64,000 nucleotides of DNA from Diphasiastrum complanatum (Eukaryota > Streptophyta > Lycopodiopsida > Lycopodiales > Lycopodiaceae), in assembly GCA_029204225.1 (NCBI GenBank), contig MU831549.1, positions 124,001-188,000 of the forward strand. Direction: 5' to 3'. Every line of letters begins with the position of its first letter. Position 1 is the stretch's first letter. Positions 35,563 through 47,071 of the stretch are shown here, in pieces. The notes under the pieces were generated by a model that was not told the origin of the DNA, made no database searches, and saw nothing but the letters and a program-made list of their open reading frames with translations. Position numbers and translations under genes: made by a program.

Positions 35563-36806
35563 TGTTGTAAAGCTACCTTTACAAGCTTTACTTCCGGTGC
35601 CATCGGCGCCAGCTATGTCCCCGGCGCCAGCAGTGCCCCTGCTGCTCCCAGCGCCAACGGCGCCGGCGCCGCTCCCGGCGCCACTGTGACCAGAATCCAG
35701 CCGGCGCCAAGTTCCTATGGCTGAAAATCTTTGATCGGTTCTAGCGAAGTCCAGAGAGCTCAGATCGATGCGCAATCACCTCACACGATCTAGGCATGAT
35801 TAAAGGAAGCCTGGGGATCAATAAAATCTAGAGAGAGAAAATGTCTTTCTAGAAAGAGAAAATCCTAGAGAGAGAAAAACGTGCTTTACCAGCTTGGGTA
35901 GAGTGCTTGATATGAGGGGGGTGCCGAATCACACCAATACTATAGGGGAGTGCGGGTTGCGACTCAGGGCGATCTCCAACCAAGTCTCAGCCTCCCTTGC
36001 TGGAATGTTGTCATGGCTCTCGCCTTGGCATGCTAGCGCCCCGGAGACTAGGGTCGGTCACACACTTGAAATGTAACCTTCTCAGATTTATCAATAAAGT
36101 GGGATTTTCCTCAAACTGACTCTGATTACCTTCTGGGTTTCAGTGTTCGGTAAAAGCGCCAGTTGTAAGGCCGCTTTCAAAATTTTTAACTTGGCACATA
36201 GCTGAGGGTCGTATCCCGGGATGCCAGCGGTATGCCGTCGGGACCATTCGGTCCGTGGCGCCAGCGGTATGCTGTCAGGACCATTTGGTCCAGGAACTGG
36301 TTGTTTCCATATCTGTCGCGGCTTGTGGTTCTGAGTGTTCCTTGCATGAACGTGAATGGGTTAAGCTCTTGGGGAACGGGCTCTAATCTGTCGACTGAGT
36401 TGGATGGCTTGCTTGGGTGGATGTTACCTGTTTATGGCTGTCCAGTCTGGCGTGGCGCCAGGTTGGCTTCCAGCGCTCGTGACGAAGCTTTCAGTTGGTT
36501 AAGTCTGATGTAAGTCAGACTGCTTGCTTGGAATGGATGTTACTCGTCTGTAACGAAGCTTCAAGTTGGTTAAGTTTGATGTATGTCGGGCGGCTTGCTT
36601 GGAGGGAAGTCACCCACGTCGGGACCCCCGATCTGGCATGGCGCCAGGTTGGATCTCAATGTTGGTCCTCGGAACTTCAAGTTGGTTAAGTCTGATCATT
36701 GTTGGCGAGTTGGCTGCTTGTATGTCAAGTGGGTTCGGATGGCAAGAGTTGAAGGCTGGGAAGCTAAGTCGTGGTTCCCGGCTCCCTTTGGGATGCCTGC
36801 GCTACA
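35563..36806 (+). repeat. Element F 5' LTR (family 2)
   Basis: 1,244 bp, complete. Polyadenylation-like AATAAA at 36093-36098. The first 150 bp contain six GGCGCC palindromes. Confidence 0.92.
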
Positions 36807-37978
36807 TGTGGTATCAGAGCCGACTGGCCGGTCAGCTATGTGGATCTCACGGAAATGGCCACGGTTTGGGGTTCATCAAGACAACTGTTGTGCAAGGTGC
36901 TGCCCACAGTGTAAGCACGGGTGCGTCCACGGTCGGGGTGGTCGGCAGAACGGGGGACTTGATGAGTCAAGGTGCTGCCCTTGAGGTGTAAGCACGGTCA
37001 GTTCTCGCGGTTCGGGCCTGGCGCTGTCTGCACGTAGGACGGATGAGGCAAAGTGCTGCCTAGGGAGGTGAAAGCACGGTCTGTACCTTGTGGGGTGCGG
37101 GGCGACATATTCGAACTGTACGGGTTAACCATTGATACAGAGATGCTGCTCGAATTCGGGTGTAAAGCACGGGTGGTTAGCTGCCGGTGCGGGATAGCTG
37201 CCGATCGTTTAGCTATAAGGGCTATCGACCAAAAAGTGGTGGGGCGTGACTGAGGCAATGTGCTGCTTAATGGTGAAAGCACGGATAGTTGGAGGGGTGT
37301 CCTATGTGGGCTGATTCCGTGATCGATTTGCATGGGCGCGGCCAGGCAAAGGTCCGTTGGCAGGACCATCTCAAAGGGGGACCTTGCCTTTGTTACTTGT
37401 TAGTAAACCTGTCTGAGTGTCTTACTTGTACGTATTCGTGGTGAGTCTTAGTACTCGTGCTTTGCCTGGTTTGCATGATTGCTTGTGATACAAGGAGCTG
37501 ATGGCTCGAGAAGGAACCTTTTCTTTTGAAGGCTGATACCATCAAACAAGAGGACTACAGAATCTGTGGGGCGGATTTGAAGTTCAAGTACTCACACGTG
37601 AACGACAACGAAACGACTCAATGTTTGCAAAGGATGGATGGCTAGCCTGTTTCTTGGGTTAGTTTCATTTGCGACAACGCCCACCAGACGCAAGCAGGAA
37701 GTCAAAAGTTGGAAAGGGCCATTTCAGGGGAGATCTTCTATGGAGCAGTTGGTCTTCATTTTGGGACGGCCACCTTCGGAACTGAATCTCACTGAGCATG
37801 GGTGATATCCAGAATCTGTGTGGCGGATTTGCAGTTCAAGTACTCGCACGTGAACGACAACGAAATGACTCAATGTTTGCAAAGGATGGATGACTAGCCT
37901 GTTTCTTGGGTTAGTTTCATTTGCGACAACGCCCACCAGACGCAAGCAGGAAGTAAAAAGTTGGAAAGGGCAATTTCA
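36807..37978 (+). mobile_element. Element F primer site, leader and left internal region
   Basis: Primer site TGGTATCAGAGC at 36809-36820. The leader holds five GTGCT...AGCAC motifs at 36897-36918, 36972-36995, 37053-37077, 37143-37170 (first base changed) and 37260-37282. About 250 bp is tandemly duplicated (37559-37809 and from 37810). No coding capacity. The region ends abruptly at 37978 in GGGCAATTTCA. Confidence 0.88.
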
Positions 37979-39096
37979 CCTATTACAAACTTTCCTTTCC
38001 ACAACAAAAACTTGTCAACTTATTAGGTCCAAAGTTCGCCAGTCTCCTCGTGTGAGTATGACTAGGTCACCTTGAATTTGCCCCCATTTTGATCAACTTT
38101 CATTCAAAATTTGCCCCAGGAGAGAGGTGTGTGTGATAGTTCCCCTCCACTTATAAAATCAGCTGATCGAAATTAGAGTAGAGTTCTTCGGACAAAAAGC
38201 CTTTCCAACACTTTGCTTCCCATCTGCTAGGATTATGGCTCGATACAACTTGTTGCCAATCTCTGAAGAGGATCCTAGTCTTTCCCCTTTGAGGAAAAAC
38301 CCAACTGATATTGGATATCACCCATGCTCAGTGAGTTTCAGTTCCGAAGATGGCCGTCCCAAAATGAAGACCAACTGCTCCATAGAAGATCTCCCCTGAA
38401 ATTGCCTTTCCAACTTTTTGACTTTCTGCTTGCGTTTGGTGGGCGTTGTCGCAAATGAAACTAACCCTACAAACAGGCTAGCCATCCGTCCTTTGCAAAC
38501 ATTGAGTCGTTTCGTTGCCGTTCACGTGCGAGTACTTGAACTGCAAATCCGCCCCACAGATTCTGGATATCACCCATGCTCAGTGAGTTTCAGTTCCGAA
38601 GGTGGCCGTCCCAAAATGAAGAACAACTGCTCCACAGAAGATCTCTCCTGAAATTGCCCTTTCCAACTTTTGACTTCCTGCTTGCGTCTGGTGGGCGTTG
38701 TCGCAAATGAAACTAACCAAAGAAACAGGCTAGCCATCCATCCTTTGCAAACATTGAACTGCAAATCCGCCCCACAGATTTTGTAGTCCTCTTTGTTTGA
38801 TGGTATCAGCCTTCAAAAGAAAGGGTTCCTTCTCGAGCCATCAGCTCCTTGTATCACAAGCAATCATGCAAACCAGGCAAAGCACGAGTACTAAGACTCA
38901 TCATGAATACATACAAGTAAGACACTCAGGCAGGTTTACTAACAAGTAACAAAGACAAGGTCCCCCTTTGAGATGGTCCTGCAAACGGACCTTTGCCTGG
39001 CCCTGCCCATACAAATCGATCACGGAATCAGCCCACATAGGACACCCCTCCAACTATACGTGCTTTCACCATTAAGCAGCACATTGCCTCAGTCAC
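37979..39096 (-). mobile_element. Element D internal region, inverted right part
   Basis: Family-2 internal sequence in the opposite orientation, from the equivalent of about 17145 back to the leader. It ends at GTCAC (39092-39096), the reverse complement of the GTGAC duplicate at 34801-34805. It carries the same roughly 250-bp tandem duplication (about 38313-38565 and 38566-38780) as element F. Confidence 0.85.
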
Positions 39097-39589
39097 TGTA
39101 GCGCAGGCATCCCAAAGGGAGCCGGGAACCACGACTTGGCTTCCCAGCCTTCAACTCTTGCCATCCAAACTCACTTGACATACAAGCAGCCAACTCGCCA
39201 ACAACGATCAGACTTAACCAACTTGAAGTTTCGAAAACCAACATTGAGATCCAACCTGGCGCCATGCCAGATCAGGGGTCCCGATGTGGGTGACATCCCT
39301 CCAAGCAAGCCGCCCGACATACATCAAACTTAACCAACTCGAAGCTTCGTTACAAACGAGTAACATTCATTCCAAGCAAGCCATCTGACTTACATCAGAC
39401 TTAACCAACTGAAAGCTTCGTCACGAGCGCTGGAAGCCAACCTGGTGCCACGCCAGAGTGGACAGCCATAAACAAGTAACATCCACCCAAGCAAGCCATC
39501 CAACTCAGCCGACAGGTTAGAGCCCGTTCCCCAAGAGCTTAACCCACATTCACGTTCATGCAAGGAACACTCAGAACCACAAGCCACGA
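39097..39589 (-). repeat. Solo family-2 LTR E, right part (inverted)
   Basis: Starts TGTAGCGCAGG (LTR end in reverse complement) and stops at CACGA (39585-39589), the reverse complement of the TCGTG duplicate at 35558-35562. Together with 34806-35562 it makes one LTR of about 1,245 bp. Confidence 0.85.
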
Positions 39590-40762
39590 TGTAGCGCAGG
39601 CATCTCAAAGGGAGCCGGGAACCACGACTTAGCTTCCCAGCCTTCAACTCTTGCCATCCGAACCCACTTGACATACAAGCAGCCAACTCGCCAACAACGA
39701 TCAGACTTAACCAACTTGAAGTTCCGAGGACCAACATTGAGATCCAACCTGGCGCCATGCCAGATCGGGGGTCCCGACGTGGGTGACTTCCCTCCAAGCA
39801 AGCCGCCCGACATACATCAAACTTAACCAACTCGAAGCTTCGTTACAGATGAGTAACATCCATTCCAAGCAAGCGGTCTGACTTACATCAGACTTAACCA
39901 ACTGAAAGCTTCGTCACGAGCGCTGGAAGCAAACCTGGCGCCACGCCAGACTGGACAGCCATAAACAGGTAACATCCACCCAAGCAAGCCATCCAACTCA
40001 GTCGACAGATTAGAGCCCGTTCCCCAAGAGCTTAACCCATTCACGTTCATGCAAGGAACACTCAGAACCACAAGCCGCGACAGATATGGAAACAACCAGT
40101 TCCTGGACCAAATGGTCCTGACAGCATACCGCTGGCGCCACGGACCGAATGGTCCCGACGGCATACCGCTGGCGTCCCGGGATACGACCCTCAGCTATGT
40201 GCCAAGTTAAAAATTTTGAAAGCGGCCTTACAACTGGCGCTTTTACCGAACACTGAAACCCAGAAGGTAATCAGAGTCAGTTTGAGGAAAATCCCACTTT
40301 ATTGATAAATCTGAGAAGGTTACATTTCAAGTGTGTGACCGACCCTAGTCTCTGGGGAACTAGCATGCCAAGGCGAGAGCCATGACAACATTCCAGCAAG
40401 GGAGGCTGAGACTTGGTTGGAGATCGCCCTGAGTCGCAACCCGCACTCCCCTATAGTATTGATTTTCTCTTTCTAGAAAGTCATTTTCTCTCTCTAGATT
40501 TTATTGATCCCCAGGCTTCCTTTAATCATGCCTAGATCGTGTGAGGTGATTGCGCATCGATCTGAGCTCTCTGGACTTCGCTAGAACCGATCAAAGATTT
40601 TCAGCCATAGGAACTTGGCGCCGGCTGGATTCTGGTCACAGTGGCGCCGGGAGCGGCGCCGGCGCCGTTGGCGCCGGGAGCAGCAGGGGCACTGCTGGCG
40701 CCGGGGACATAGCTGGCGCCGATGGCACCGGAAGTAAAGCTTGTAAAGGTAGCTTTACAACA
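39590..40762 (-). repeat. Element F 3' LTR (inverted)
   Basis: 1,173 bp. It lacks about 70 bp relative to the 5' LTR near 40460. It contains seven to eight GGCGCC palindromes near 40617-40725. The polypurine tract (TCCACCCCACC read on plus) follows at 40763. Confidence 0.88.
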
Positions 40763-42175
40763 TCCACCCCACCTTTATAAAATCTGATGTCCTCATCAGA
40801 TGTCAGATTAAAGTAAAGGTGTCTCCCAATTAAAATAACTATACATTTAAACTACTTGGCACAGTACTCAATTTACTGGCCACTTTTTATTAACATTGAA
40901 GCTGGCACACCACAAGTCGGAGGCTCAGCTCTTTGTACTGAAAAATTACATAACTTGAAAATATATCTTTGTCTGGGAAAAGCGTAGATTTGATATCGCT
41001 TTCGTAAAACCCGAGAACCTTATTAACTGGTGACAGAGGCCTTTCTTTGAAATGTTCGCCCCTGTCGCTTCTGACTTTCGACTTTGGAACTCCTTTGAGC
41101 TCCTGATTTGTCCTTGATGCACTTTGTGTTGAGCTCCCTGAGCTCCAGATTTGTTCAGTTCCGCACAGGTATCAAGGCTTCTTGAGCCGAAGGATTTATC
41201 GTCTGATTGCACACTTTATGGTCCACTTCGTGCCTTGTTGCTTCTGCACCTTGATTTCTCTCCTTGTCCCAGCCTGATCTTGATACTTTTCCATCTTGGC
41301 TCTTTAAGGTAGGCAAAGAATGAGTACTCCGCAATGCACCTCTCACTTAGCTTGAAGTAGCTCTTTGAATCAGCCCAAATGTAACCATTGACCTCGTGGA
41401 AAGCCAAAGGGTCGCACCAGTTTGATCCGCATCCGAACTATCTCTTCGCGTTTGTTTGAAGCACCATGTCCGTCGCGCAAAACTTGACTTTCACAATTCC
41501 ATCACTGGTTAGTTGCCTCACAGTCAAAACAAGAAGTGTACATCGAGCTTGACTTCAAGTAGCTCTCTTTGAATCAGAAACATGCACCCAGAGTTTGCAC
41601 TAGTCCGATCTCAACGCGAACTGTCCCTTAGCGTCCGTTCGAAATACCAAGTCTCTCATGCAAGACTCAACTTTCTCAGTTCCTTCATTGATCAGCTGCC
41701 TTACGCGTAACACAAGCCAGCGTACTCATATGTTTCCTCATCATTGCTGGTCCAGAGAAAGCCTATAACAAACTTTCCTTTCCACAACAAAAACTTGTCA
41801 ACTTATTAGGTCCAAAGTTCGCCAGTCTCCTCGTGTGAGTATGGCTAGGTCACCTTGAATTTGCCCCCATTTTGATCAACTTTAATTCAAAATTTGCCCC
41901 AAGAGAGAGGTGTGTGTGATAGTTTCCCTCCACTTAATAAATCAGCTGATCGGACTTTAGAGTAGAATTCTTCGGACAAAAAGCCTTTCCAACACTTTGC
42001 TTCCCATCTGCTAGGATTATGGCTCGATCCAACTTGTTGCCAATCTCTGAAGAGGATCCTAGTCTTTTCCCCTTTGAGAAAAAACCCAACTGATACTGGA
42101 TATCACCCATGCTCAGTGAGTTTCAGTTCCGAAGGTGGCCGTCCCAAAATGAAGACCAACTGCTATAGAAGATCT
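40763..42175 (-). mobile_element. Element F right internal region (inverted)
   Basis: Matches the 3' half of the family-2 internal region (compare 16730-18147) in reverse complement. It ends at AGAAGATCT (42175), which is what should directly follow position 37978 in an unbroken element, apart from about four to six lost bases. Confidence 0.88.
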
Positions 42176-42870
42176 GGTGTATATGCTCTCTATTGACTAA
42201 CTTGAACACATAGTTTGGCCTTTTGGAAAGAAGTCAACTTAGCCAAGTTCAATAAGAGTGTCTATAACCTTGGCAATGAAGAGAATTTGTGCACGGAAAA
42301 AGTGCTAATTTAGAGGAACCATTGGGGAAGCGGGGCCACGATAGCTACAATGCTCATAGAGAACGGGCAAAGTCCTACAACCAATCGACTGGTTTTTAAA
42401 TTCGATTGATCTTGAAACAAGCAAAAAACCTATAAATCTAAAAGTCAGCTAAAAATGTGAGTAGGACGAAACTTACCTCCTGTATGCAAAACTAGGAAGA
42501 ATTTGTTTAGAATACTTTGACATGTTTCATTGAAAAACTTATAATTTATATTAGGTTATCTTGAGTTTTAGAAAGTAGATATACATGCTATAATAAGTAC
42601 CACTACTCTTTGGATTTCTTTTGACAACCTTAGCTGAAAGTACTTCAAATGTATGTTTGTTATTGAGGGTTGTAAACTATTTTAATTTACTACTAAGTTT
42701 TAAATTAAAATAGAATCGATTTCTTAAGAAAATTTCAATAAACAATTTGCAAGTGCACTTTTGACTTTGAATGAAAAACCGACTAGCTTTTAAAGTTGTA
42801 GGAACTTCTTGGTTGGAAAAGAAAAATTGGTTGAACTAAGAAGCTACATGAAACCAACACACTTGCAAAA
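42176..42870. other. Unique DNA after the inversion, no gene seen
   Basis: No repeat family or coding frame recognised. If the upstream rearrangement were a simple inversion, the remaining part of element D would be expected here; it is absent. Confidence 0.5.
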
Positions 42871-42879
42871 AAAAAGAGG

Positions 42880-43454
42880 GGGGCATTATGGTGTGCAATG
42901 CAAAACTTGTACTTAGCAAAGTCAAAACATAATGAGACGTCATTGGTTTGTTAGACCAAGGAAGGTCCCATTTACTACCTCAACCCCTCTTTTATTGAAG
43001 GGCCCACCCACATCCAGAAGTGCAGAAGAGGTGCCATCTTGGAAGAGGATGGAAGAGCGTGTTTAGGGTCATTGTCTGGCGTGTGGCTCATGTCCTTCCT
43101 CTCAAGTCTGTCGTTAGATATTTGTGGACTCTTCTCCCGTTGTTTACAGGGAATGCTCATCTGCCTACATTCTAGAGCGTGAACAGCATTAAAATAAATA
43201 GAAAATCTGGTCTTTCACAGGTAACTAGTTGATCGCCACATCTCCACTTCCTATATAAATTTCCGGATGAAACTTTAGCTCTCATGGTTCCAGTAGATTA
43301 GATAATTTTGGAATTCCGAAGTTCCAAGTGCACTTGGGGACTTCGAACTTTCTGATCTTAATCAGCGGGCCTTGTTCCTTTGGCAACCCACAACAGACAT
43401 CGTTTTTTTTTTCAGTAAAGATCCTTGCTTGGTTTGTGGTGTTTGTCAGTAAAG
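42880..43454 (+). promoter_or_regulatory. Promoter and 5' leader of small-gene copy 3
   Basis: TATA box CTATATAAAT at 43251-43260, 195-204 bp before the ATG. The region is similar to the upstream regions of copies 1 and 2 back to about 42880. An ACGT-core motif, GACGTCAT (42936-42943), occurs only in this copy and could bind bZIP factors; this is a guess from the motif alone. Confidence 0.6.
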
Positions 43455-43832
43455 ATGGAGGCTGATTCATCAAGCGCAGCAGTGCGATCCCTTCATATGT
43501 ATTATGCTGGAAATGAAGACATATCGCAAAATAATCAGCATGGGAGCCTGGCGAAGCTGGTGCAATGCGTTTCAGAGGCCTACAGCATGCTCTTTGCAAC
43601 GCTCTTCCTCTTTTGCTTTGTGGGCGCCGGTGTAGCCATGGCTTCTTTTGCCGAAAGCTGTGTCTTATTTCGTGATTTGGATCATCTTTCTCAGCTGAAG
43701 CCGAAAAATGACAAAGAGGATAAAACAATAAAACCCAGTTTGCAGAAGGCGAAACCCACTATCACTGCGAATGCGAATGATCGAATGATCAGTAACAGCA
43801 TGTCACGGCTATGGAGTTCTACAGATCCTTAA
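43455..43832 (+). CDS. Small single-pass membrane protein, copy 3 (longest)
   Basis: 125 residues from the ATG at 43455, which is shared with the other copies. The polar N-terminus (MEADSSSAAVRSLHMYYAGN) leads into HGSLAKLVQCVSEAY, a hydrophobic helix at about residues 45-66 (MLFATLFLFCFVGAGVAMAS), then a polar tail with KPKNDKEDK and a C-terminus ending SSTDP. There is no cleavable signal peptide at the N-terminus, so an internal membrane anchor is likely. The conserved TATA promoter and leader, and better conservation of protein than of flanks, support a real gene. Family and function are not recognised. A longer upstream start would use a non-ATG codon and is not needed. Confidence 0.65.
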   Translation: MEADSSSAAVRSLHMYYAGNEDISQNNQHGSLAKLVQCVSEAYSMLFATLFLFCFVGAGVAMASFAESCVLFRDLDHLSQLKPKNDKEDKTIKPSLQKAKPTITANANDRMISNSMSRLWSSTDP

Positions 43833-45415
43833 TTTCTACATTTTCTTTTCGAATATATGTTAAAACTGGTAATACAAATTATGTAGAATATGGCCGGTGT
43901 TGCACTGGTAATAGAGATGTGTAGTTTGGGGTAGAATATGCATGTGAGGTTAAGGCAGAATAAGTGATTGGTCTTGCTGGTTACCCCAGGCGTCACTTAT
44001 GCCACTTACTGTATTACATTTGTTGTGCAGAATCAGATTAATAAATGCTCGAGCTCTTTTTCTCTCGCATTGCTTATGTAGATTAATGAACGATTCTCTT
44101 TCTCTTCATATCACAACTTACAGCCCCCGTTTCTAACCATCTCTCACCTTGTCAGGGTTTTCATAGAATTCTCAATTACTTCTATGTAGCAGGGAGCCTT
44201 CATGCACTGAGCCGCTTTGTGGCTAGGTGCGTTGCTACCATGTAAAAGCAGTCTCGGCGTAATTGGCCCTTCAATTGAAAGCCAATTGAATATGGCTCTG
44301 AAATTTGAACACAGATGTTCAGAGCCTATGAACATTCAACGCTTGTCCTCTATCCCTCCTCACACCAAGTACGGCATAATATTCATGACCAATCACTTTG
44401 AAAGTTGATATTCACTAATAACAATCACTTATATGAATCTATGGAGCACTAAATCTTTGAAAGTTGATATTCACTAGTAACAAGTTCCAACTTCCAACAT
44501 TTATAACTACTATTTTGGCAACAAACATTATAGCGATAAATCAAAATGTTATTTTACTTTAATATATTTGGAACAATTAACTACACAATGCTACTGTCTA
44601 CTTCATACATCTGACATGCACAAGTGACAACGCACATCAACAACTAAAAAGAGAAAACTCATTACTCAAATGGAATTCAACAATGATCAATTAAAATTTC
44701 ATGTGATATTATGAATCAATCACTCAAGTGACAAGTCTCATTTGCGAAAACAATATATAGAAAATGTATAAATTGTATCGTATATCATGTCGGTATCGTA
44801 TATCATGTCAGTATTGGTATTCTAAGCATCGGATATATACTACCTACACTGGGGATTCAATAATGATTATCAAATCCTCCTAGCTGTAATTTGAGGCTCG
44901 TCCTCCTCTGCCCTGTCTCTTAGTGGCAAATATGAAACTTTTTCCACATCGATCTCATAAGGATTGACCTACATGAATGAAATTAAAATTTGATCATTGT
45001 AGGCTAGTAGCTACACAATACAACTACTTAGAAGTTAGTAGTAAGTACTAACTTCTAAGTCTTCACCTATCACAAGTCATAATTCACCTTAGACGTATCA
45101 TCATCATGTATGATGCGACTTTGTCAAAAGGCTCACACAATGATTGAAATTTAATATTTAACTAAATGGTCTCTCAAGTCTTTCTCAACCTCCACAACAG
45201 CCGCAAGTTGGCGTGCACATATACCAACATATCTGCTTGTGGAACCATGAGCATGCACAGCTTGGGTGGGTGTGGCCTGTCCAAGGGATGACATACTCTT
45301 GTACAAGTGAAACGGCGGAAGAATCAGAAGAGTCAGCAGGGGGTGATGTTTTTACAAAGTGAAGGGAAAGGGGTGGGTATGAAGTAGAGAACATTTCTAA
45401 AGTAGAGTGGCGCTC
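43833..45415. other. Intergenic, no feature supported
   Basis: AT-rich DNA. Frames at 44144-44408 are short and mutually antisense, and none is recognisable. Confidence 0.5.
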
Positions 45416-45419
45416 AGAG

Positions 45420-45790
45420 TTAAAAGTAAACAAAAAAACAAAATGTTGAAAGGATACATACAGGCGGGCATGCAAAAACTTCACAAAAATAAGAAAAATC
45501 AATAACGCCATCATTGGTCAAGGAAAGAATGCCGGTAGGGTCAAGATAAGTGCCAAACTGTTCGGCGTGAGCAACCCGACGTTTGAGTGCGAACTCACCA
45601 ATGGGTAAGGTCAAGGCCTGCGATACCAACTCTTGGGAGATCTGCATGGTCACCGTTGTACCATCATCAGTAGTGATGGCCATGGTGGAGGATCCATCCC
45701 AGGTTGCAAAGGCCTGGTCGATCCATGTAGGATTTTGGAAGGTAGGGGGAATGAAGCCACCAAGTTCAACGGCTTGTAGGATGACAGCAA
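45420..45790 (-). pseudogene. Possible plant transposon-associated ORF fragment
   Basis: Minus-strand reading gives AITTDDGTTVTMQISQELVS, then LTLPIGEFALKRR, preceded in frame (to about 45790) by a stretch with FIPPTFQNPTWIDQAFATWDG. The pattern of a variable residue stretch followed by IS..LVS..L.LP recalls domains found in plant transposon-derived proteins, but the resemblance is weak. The frame ends in low-complexity hydrophobic residues. Probably a decayed mobile-element ORF. Confidence 0.3.
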
Positions 45791-46619
45791 TAAACTTAGT
45801 AAAAAAGCATAAAAAACTAGATTAAAACCAAAAAAAACTAGATAACTCGCACTAAGTGCACCAAGTCAAAAAATTTAAAAAAAATGATAGAAGGGTTGTG
45901 ATAAAAGGGCTGGAGGGAGTTGCGAACATGATCATAATGATTAAAAAACAGGGATCAAGCAAGCAAAAAAGTAAAAATAGTGAAATAAGGATAAAAATGA
46001 TAGTTTAAGCAAAAGGTAAAAAAGTTTGAAAAAAATCTAAAAATCTCTCGAAAACTAAGATTTGAAGGTGAGAACTGGGTGCTAATCACTAATCTGAGTG
46101 TGCAATCAAGGAGCACCTTAGATGGAAGTGAAATGGAGGCAATTTGGCGAGTTTTCTTGATTGATTGATAGTCTACAAGTGTTTAATCAGGAAAAGTGAG
46201 TGTTTTAGAGAAGATTAGAGCCCGACAAGGGCCTTTGAAAAATGTCTTTTTTTTTTCTCATTTTTGTTGCCATGTAGACCACTAGAAACCTTGATATCAG
46301 ACTACTACGTAACGTAGCTTTTCTCAAATACAAATAAAATAAAAACTTCTTAAATATATATATGTTTCATCGGGAAGCATGCGCAAATGCTATTGGATGT
46401 TGAGGCATGCTCTTCTAGCTCATCACTGCCCGAAGAGACGCAAACATTTTGAAAATGAATATGACCGAAGTTTAAGATGAGAAAATCAATGTAGCTTTAA
46501 TGTAAATGCATTGTCAAATCATGGTTTACATAGTTAACTAGACGTAACGCCAAAAGGTCTAGTGTTTCAAATTTTTCCCTATAGATTTTTTCAGATTCAT
46601 AGCTTTCTACACATAACAA
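45791..46619. other. Intergenic, A-rich, no gene seen
   Basis: Contains A- and T-rich runs and no supportable frame. Confidence 0.5.
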
Positions 46620-46862
46620 ATGGCGCCATCAAGGAAGTCATGCTCCTCAACCGACTATGTGCTTCTCTTCAATGAGAAAGATGACAATGGATTATGGGTG
46701 CCAAGAAAATATTCAAAAAACTCTTGGGTTTTGATGCATTCATCATCAAAAAGAACATTTCGAAAAACAAAAAAACGAAACTATCATTTCGATCTTAGTA
46801 GAAGGCTAGAATTTTGGATTTCAGAACAACATCAGAAGGAAAATCTATATCCAAAATATTAG
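46620..46862 (+). CDS. Unrecognised 80-codon open frame
   Basis: The ATG at 46620 sits in a good plant context (ACAAATGGC). The protein is basic, with YVLLFNEKDDNGLWVPRKYS in the middle and a Lys/Arg-rich segment (RTFRKTKKRNYHF) near its end. I do not recognise it. It may be a first exon or a fragment of a decayed element; a second open stretch follows at 47072-47335 after a possible splice acceptor. Confidence 0.25.
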   Translation: MAPSRKSCSSTDYVLLFNEKDDNGLWVPRKYSKNSWVLMHSSSKRTFRKTKKRNYHFDLSRRLEFWISEQHQKENLYPKY

Positions 46863-47071
46863 TCCAACATGTATATATGCATTCAGAAATAAATGTGCAA
46901 GGATTCAACCAGCATGATTATAAAAAATATAATTGAGTATTGATATATTACCATTCTTTTATTTTTCTCATTCATAATCATCTATTATTAAATAGCCAAT
47001 CTAGTCATTTTTCTCTTCCAGATATATATCCATCCAATATAAATGAATGAGAGACAACTGAATCTCTTGCA

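Noticed and set aside
36566-36991. Overlapping frames of 130-140 codons that recur in every family-2 LTR and leader, including Cys-rich CARCCPQCKHGC
   Set aside because: They recur because the LTR is repeated. Frames occur on both strands and shift between copies, and the Cys-rich part is the leader motif array read as protein.
33142-42175. Simple inverted duplication (palindrome) of one element
   Set aside because: The two arms hold complementary halves of LTR E and of element F, with matching target duplications split between arms. An inversion explains this; duplicated arms would carry the same parts.
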